DNA of 64,000 nucleotides. Origin: Arcicella lustrica. GTDB lineage: Bacteria > Bacteroidota > Bacteroidia > Cytophagales > Spirosomataceae. The translations under genes and the position numbers were made by a program. The notes under the pieces were generated by a model. That model had not been told where the DNA came from, made no database searches, and worked only from the letters and a program-made list of their open reading frames with translations. Each line of letters opens with the position of its first letter. Position 1 is the first letter of the stretch. Positions 59,791 through 64,000 of this stretch are shown piece by piece. The stretch spans positions 124,001-188,000 of the forward strand of contig NZ_JAYGIM010000012.1 of NCBI RefSeq assembly GCF_034930985.1, given 5' to 3'.

Positions 59791-62571
59791 TTATTTTTTA
59801 ATGAATTTCTTCGTGAATTGTTTTTCGCCTTGGCTGACATTCAATAAATAAATTCCTTGCGGAAGTTGTCGGATGTCGATAGGGTAGATTTTACCAGCGT
59901 CTTTTTGTTCACTTTCATAAACTGGTTTTCCTGATAAATTATTGATTTTAAGTAATATCGTTCCTTTTTGTTGAGTGTTTACTTCAACCGTAATGATTTC
60001 TTCACTTGGGTTTGGATAGACTTTAATCCCAACTTCTTGTTCTTCTGCATTTGCCAAAATCCTTTCTTCTTCTAATTTCCAAGGTACTAAATTGGCTTCT
60101 GGTTTGGCTAAAGCCACGCTGCTCAATACATGAAATTGTCCAGGTGCTAATACATATTTCGTTTTTAAATCGCTTACATTGATTTCTGAATTGGTAAAGA
60201 AATCGTACCATTTGCCAGTACTAGGAAAAACATCTGTGATTGTCTTCTGCTCTAAATCAAAATTAGCAATCATGAGTATTTTTTGAGAAGCTGAATTCAA
60301 AGTAATTTTTTTAACAGTTGTTGAAAGTTCCGTTTGAAAATCACTCGTTTTAAATACTTCCTGATTCGTTTTTAATTTAATTAATTCCGAAAATACTTTA
60401 TACAGTTTCATTCGGTCGGCATCGTCTTTATAGTCCCAACGAATTGGCTTTTTGCCCGTTCTACCATTTTGGTCGATAGAAATATCATAGCCCAATTCTC
60501 CAAATTGCCAAACCATTTTCGGCCCCGGAATTGCAAAAAACATTGCCGCCGCCGCCTTTGTTCTTTCCATCACAGTTGCCACACTGAAAATCGCCTTACT
60601 GTTTTTCAAAGCATCATAAGCTACTCTTTCTTCATCGTGGCTTTCCATATAACCAATTGCTCCTGCATTTTTGAAACCACGAGCTTTGTAAGAAAGTCGG
60701 CTGAAATCACTGGCATTCCCTTTTACAGCATTTCTGAATTCACCATTGAGATTCGCCCAAACCATCATTCCCAAATCTGTAAAAGTTTGTTCTTCTTTAT
60801 CTTCTGAAAATAATTCAAGAATGAAGTAAGCATCTTTATCGAAGCTTCTGATATTATCGTAATATCCTTTTAAAATATCAACTCTACTTTGGTCGTACAG
60901 TCTAAACTGACTATCGTTTGAAGAACTTTTTTGTGTAAAGCCTTTGGCTAAATCCACTCGATAACCATCAATGTTATACTCTTTCAACCAAAATTCATTT
61001 GCACGGTTTACATACGCTTTGGTATTGAGGCTTTCATGGTTGAAATCGAAGAAAACGCTAAATGGATGATTTGCCTGCTGATTGAAAAATGGTGAATCTG
61101 TAGAAGGTTGCGAGCCATCCCAATACATTTTCACATAAGGAAATTCATAATCTGCTTGGTTGAAAACAATGTCCAGAACCACAGCAATACCATTTTCATG
61201 ACAAGTATCAATGAATTTCTTCAGGTCTTCTCTAGTACCATAAGCCTTGTCGGCAGCGAAGTAATAAATTGGATTATAACCCCAAGAATCATTCCCTGTA
61301 AATTCCGTCACAGGCATTAACTCAATACAATTGATTCCCAATGTTTTTAAATAAGGAATTCTATTGATGGCATTTTTGTAAGAACCATCCGTATCAAAAT
61401 CACGAATATGTAATTCGTAAATCACCAAATTATCTTGTGAAGGACGTTTGAAATTAGTCGTTTTCCATTGATAGGGCGTTTGTCCAATCTGAAAAACAGA
61501 AGCAATACTCTTTACCGTTTCTGGGAGTTTTTTCAGGTTTGGGTAAGTACTGCTTGTAATGTATTGGTCATTATTAGGGTCAAGTATTTTTTCAGAATAT
61601 GGGTCACCAACGGCTAAAGTACCATTTACTAAATACTGATAAGCGTATTCTTCTCCTTTGGTTAAACCTTCAATTTCTAGCCAATAACGGTTGCCATCAG
61701 GAGTACGTTTCATCAAATACTTAGCATCACTTTTCCATAGATTAAAGTCTCCAATGAGGTAAACGAAATCTTTTTTTGGAGCAAAAAGTACCAAAGCAAC
61801 TTTTGTATCAGAGATATAATTAATACCATCTTTTAAACCCGCTGGCAAGGCTTCAGTAATTGGCGTTGGTTTCACAGTAACAATAAATTCCGTAGTGGAT
61901 GTTTCGGTTAGGCTTGTGGCAGTAAATTTTACAGTTTGGATGGCCCCAGAAATATTCCCTACGTTCAAAGAATACTTCAAGGAATCGTTATTAATACTCG
62001 TTACAACAGTGCTACCATTCACTGTTAAACTTAAATTAGCTTTTTGTGATGCCACAGCTACAATGGGAATTGTACTGCCTGCGTTGGCAAAAAATGTTTT
62101 TTCTTGAGGTTGAATAAAAGCCACATTCAGCTTATTATCGTACATTGTTACAAAGAGGTCTTCGGTTTGGGCAGTCCCGTCGCCACTTTTTAATAATGCT
62201 CCAAGTCTTTTGATGGTTGATGAAACTGGCACTGCATAATAATCTCTGGGTTTCATTTTGATACTCCATTGGTCATTGCCGAGAGAAGTCATTTTTCCTT
62301 TTTCAAAAGGTTGGGCAAAATTGGTTTGCCCAGCAGGTTGATATTGAAAGGCATCGCCCGTTTCGGTAGTGCCTGCGCCAGACCATAAGTAAACGTCGGA
62401 TGTTTTGCCTAATAAAGCTTTCGCACGAGAATCTTTGGCAAGTTTTAGGTTGAAGATGATGGTAATTTCTTGGTCTCCATTTGGTAATGCAGGAATTGTG
62501 GTGACGACCTGTGCAAAAGAGCAGAGGCTAATCACCCAAAACAGAGCGAATAGTATTGTTGATTTTTTCAT
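59791..62571 (-). CDS. Secreted GH13 alpha-amylase-family enzyme with T9SS type A tail
   Basis: The 926-residue protein has a signal peptide (1-20), an N-terminal beta domain, an Ig-like domain and a CBM48-like domain (about 250-345, FVYLIGDFNLW). The GH13 barrel (about 375-730) follows. Catalytic motifs are NIDGYRVDLAKG (nucleophile Asp), YFILELFSE (acid/base Glu) and YMESHDEER (third Asp). Region I reads DIVFNQ instead of the usual DVVxNH. A beta domain and a T9SS type A sorting domain (about 850-926, KVYPNPSEE to FTKKFIKK) end the protein. It probably degrades starch or glycogen-like glucans at the surface. Confidence 0.92.
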   Translation of the reverse strand: MKKSTILFALFWVISLCSFAQVVTTIPALPNGDQEITIIFNLKLAKDSRAKALLGKTSDVYLWSGAGTTETGDAFQYQPAGQTNFAQPFEKGKMTSLGNDQWSIKMKPRDYYAVPVSSTIKRLGALLKSGDGTAQTEDLFVTMYDNKLNVAFIQPQEKTFFANAGSTIPIVAVASQKANLSLTVNGSTVVTSINNDSLKYSLNVGNISGAIQTVKFTATSLTETSTTEFIVTVKPTPITEALPAGLKDGINYISDTKVALVLFAPKKDFVYLIGDFNLWKSDAKYLMKRTPDGNRYWLEIEGLTKGEEYAYQYLVNGTLAVGDPYSEKILDPNNDQYITSSTYPNLKKLPETVKSIASVFQIGQTPYQWKTTNFKRPSQDNLVIYELHIRDFDTDGSYKNAINRIPYLKTLGINCIELMPVTEFTGNDSWGYNPIYYFAADKAYGTREDLKKFIDTCHENGIAVVLDIVFNQADYEFPYVKMYWDGSQPSTDSPFFNQQANHPFSVFFDFNHESLNTKAYVNRANEFWLKEYNIDGYRVDLAKGFTQKSSSNDSQFRLYDQSRVDILKGYYDNIRSFDKDAYFILELFSEDKEEQTFTDLGMMVWANLNGEFRNAVKGNASDFSRLSYKARGFKNAGAIGYMESHDEERVAYDALKNSKAIFSVATVMERTKAAAAMFFAIPGPKMVWQFGELGYDISIDQNGRTGKKPIRWDYKDDADRMKLYKVFSELIKLKTNQEVFKTSDFQTELSTTVKKITLNSASQKILMIANFDLEQKTITDVFPSTGKWYDFFTNSEINVSDLKTKYVLAPGQFHVLSSVALAKPEANLVPWKLEEERILANAEEQEVGIKVYPNPSEEIITVEVNTQQKGTILLKINNLSGKPVYESEQKDAGKIYPIDIRQLPQGIYLLNVSQGEKQFTKKFIKK

Positions 62572-62602
62572 GATGTTTATAAAAGGTTGGTCAATGGAAA
62601 CC

Positions 62603-62610
62603 CGAAGGTA
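62603..62610 (-). promoter_or_regulatory. Possible -7 element of the secreted amylase gene
   Basis: On the minus strand TACCTTCG lies 32 bases before the ATG. It is identical to the element at 10364-10371 and one base from TAnnTTTG. Confidence 0.4.
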
Positions 62611-62794
62611 CTAGAAAGGAGCGAGTACTTTGGTAGAGTGCTACACAGGTATAACGTAGAAATATTTAATTGTTAAATAGTACTTTGAGGTGAATTTTGC
62701 CAAGAAAAAGAAGAAAAATCAGCTTTTAGCTTCTAGTTATGCAAAGATGAAGTATTTTACAGAACCAGAAACTAAATGTTTGATAAACAGTATT

Positions 62795-63376
62795 TTATTG
62801 AATTTTGAAGAATGGTTGAAGGGCATCATAAACACGGTGAACGGGCAAACCCATTACGGTAAAATATGAACCCTCCATGCGTGGAATACCAACCATTCCA
62901 ATAAAATCTTGAACGCCATAAGCTCCAGCTTTATCGAAAGGCTTACAAGTTTTAATGTAATATTCAATTTCTTGGTTCGTTAGTTCACGGAAGAAAACAT
63001 TGGCAATATCGACAAAATTTTGCGTACCTTCCTTTGTCATCACGCAAACGCCAGTAATTACTTGGTGCTGACGACCCGATAATTTTTTAAGCATCAAGCT
63101 TGCTTCGATAGCATCTTTGGGTTTATTTAGAATATCATTATCCACAACCACGATGGTATCGGCAGTAAGAATGATTTGATTGTCAAGCTCTTCTTTGAAT
63201 GCCTCTGCTTTTTTGAGTGCTAAAAAAGCGGGAACTTCAATAGCTGGCATGGTATTAGGAAAGTCTTCGTTGGTATCTTTTACTTTAACAGTAAACTCAA
63301 AACCAGCCTCTCGTAATAACTGTTGGCGACGGGGTGAGTTGGACGCTAGAATAAGCGGTTTAGTTAATTGAAGCAT
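62795..63376 (-). CDS. maf: Maf-family nucleotide pyrophosphatase
   Basis: The 193-residue protein has the Maf phosphate-binding motif ILASNSPRRQQLLREAG (9-25), the catalytic Asp in TADTIVVVD (about 71-79), LSGRQHQVITGV (about 99-110) and DKAGAYGVQDF (about 148-158). The family hydrolyses dTTP, UTP or modified nucleotides to monophosphates as house-cleaning. The YGVQ segment suits the YhdE-type dTTP/UTP subgroup. Confidence 0.9.
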   Translation of the reverse strand: MLQLTKPLILASNSPRRQQLLREAGFEFTVKVKDTNEDFPNTMPAIEVPAFLALKKAEAFKEELDNQIILTADTIVVVDNDILNKPKDAIEASLMLKKLSGRQHQVITGVCVMTKEGTQNFVDIANVFFRELTNQEIEYYIKTCKPFDKAGAYGVQDFIGMVGIPRMEGSYFTVMGLPVHRVYDALQPFFKIQ

Positions 63377-63404
63377 TATTTCTTGTTTTGGGAAATTAAA
63401 ATTA

Positions 63405-64000
63405 ATGAATAAAACTCGACAAATTTACTCAAATTCAGTCAATCAGCTCATGAAGTTTATTTTCTTCATGAGTATATTACTTTTTATTACTCCCATCAAT
63501 TCAAATGCACAAAATTTAGACTCAATTAGGATAGAAATTCCAAAGGTAAAAGCAACAGCACTATATGTCAGCATGAAATCTGAAAAAGATAGCCTTACTT
63601 TTACTAAACTCAAAAAGAAGTTTTCTAAAAATAAAATCCTCAGAGAAATCCATCATGCTTTGTTCAAAGATGTTTATAATACGAATAATCAAGGGCAAGA
63701 AATTGTAAAAATTGAAGACGATCCATTTACCGAATACGAAGGTAGAGTAATTCGTAAAATCTATGTAAAACGCCTAAGAGTATTCGGAGAAAGTATTGCC
63801 GATACCACTAGAATTGCGGAAGGTTTTGAAAAGTTTTTGAGTTCATTACATGCGAATACTCAAGAGAGTGTAATTCGAAAATCATTTTTGTTATTCAATG
63901 TGGGTGATATTGTTGATGCTGATAGATTAAGAGATAATGAGCGCTTGATGCGCCAAAGTGCTATTCTCCACGATGCCCGAATATTGGTTTTACCCGACCC
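63405..64000 (+). CDS. Start of a POTRA-type outer-membrane protein (truncated by window edge)
   Basis: An open frame of 198 codons runs off the right edge. It has a signal peptide (hydrophobic about 16-32, then SNAQ at 34-37). The following region contains YEGRVIRKIYVKRLRVFGESI, then NVGDIVDADRLRDNERLMRQS and LHDARILVLPDP. This is the pattern of a POTRA repeat in BamA/Omp85-like or related Bacteroidota outer-membrane proteins. The rest, presumably more POTRA units and a barrel, lies beyond the window. Confidence 0.7.
   Translation, partial: MNKTRQIYSNSVNQLMKFIFFMSILLFITPINSNAQNLDSIRIEIPKVKATALYVSMKSEKDSLTFTKLKKKFSKNKILREIHHALFKDVYNTNNQGQEIVKIEDDPFTEYEGRVIRKIYVKRLRVFGESIADTTRIAEGFEKFLSSLHANTQESVIRKSFLLFNVGDIVDADRLRDNERLMRQSAILHDARILVLPD

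Noticed and set aside
1..64000. tRNA or rRNA genes
   Set aside because: No tRNA-like cloverleaf with a T-arm consensus and CCA context, and no rRNA-like conserved segment, was found on reading both strands. A covariance-model scan was not possible here.

Overview
The window looks like ordinary chromosome from a Bacteroidota bacterium, most likely Cytophagales and probably Spirosomaceae-like (Flectobacillus, Arcicella or Emticicia type). The signs are low GC, promoters of the TAnnTTTG type without Shine-Dalgarno sequences, type IX secretion sorting domains (CHU_C and type A C-termini), PorZ, a GldA-like ATPase, DUF2911, DUF5916, a TonB-dependent Oar-like receptor, a DAHP synthase/chorismate mutase fusion and a RibBA fusion. 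No rRNA, tRNA, CRISPR array, complete insertion sequence or prophage was seen. The order assignment is an inference from gene content.

Layout. 1-4.5 kb: PspC and LiaF-like envelope-stress genes around two tandem cold-shock genes and methylmalonyl-CoA epimerase. 4.6-10.8 kb: a secreted GH130 glycosidase or phosphorylase, a MocA-like nucleotidyltransferase, a LuxR-type regulator, a stand-alone PurL-like domain, a DUF922 metalloprotease candidate, a TrmH-type methyltransferase and a lysine-rich basic protein. 10.9-18.8 kb: a NatAB-like ABC exporter, an Lrp regulator divergent from a degenerate DisA-like (DACNV-type) sensor, an RNase Z/PhnP-like hydrolase, a CheY-like receiver, DUF2911 and a membrane-bound class III nucleotide cyclase with unusual active-site residues. 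18.8-27.3 kb: a phosphoesterase/outer-membrane-barrel fusion, an SdiA-regulated-like propeller lipoprotein, an HD-domain protein fused to a Pycsar-effector-like membrane domain, a SelW-like protein and a DUF5916 outer-membrane protein. 27.5-33.1 kb: two transporters, then an AT-rich three-gene cassette resembling an SdpABC-type peptide system. 33.2-47.5 kb: mostly housekeeping (RibBA, YbaB, LspA, proline dehydrogenase, DAHP synthase/chorismate mutase, M20 peptidase, OmpA lipoprotein, prohibitin, thymidine kinase) plus a T9SS surface protein. 47.5-64 kb: PorZ, a NUMOD4/HNH endonuclease, two amylase-fold enzymes, an Oar-like receptor, an esterase, an RsmI-like methylase, PssA, Maf and the start of a POTRA-type outer-membrane protein.

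Transcription units are short, and convergent neighbours nearly always share one bidirectional hairpin terminator. A TAnnTTTG or TAnnTTCG element can be seen 30-200 bases ahead of several starts.

The most promising undescribed system is the three-gene cassette at 30913-33073: a candidate precursor with a Gly/Ala-rich hydrophobic segment ending in a Cys pair, an SdpA-like single-span membrane protein and an HTTM/SdpB-like multi-span protein. Second is the nucleotide-signalling theme at 14-25 kb, which holds a degenerate DisA-like sensor, a cyclase lacking the usual purine-selecting residues and an HD-PycTM fusion. Repeats of note are three tandem 62-63 bp hairpin units at 59568-59757 and a MITE-like inverted repeat at 24934-25113.
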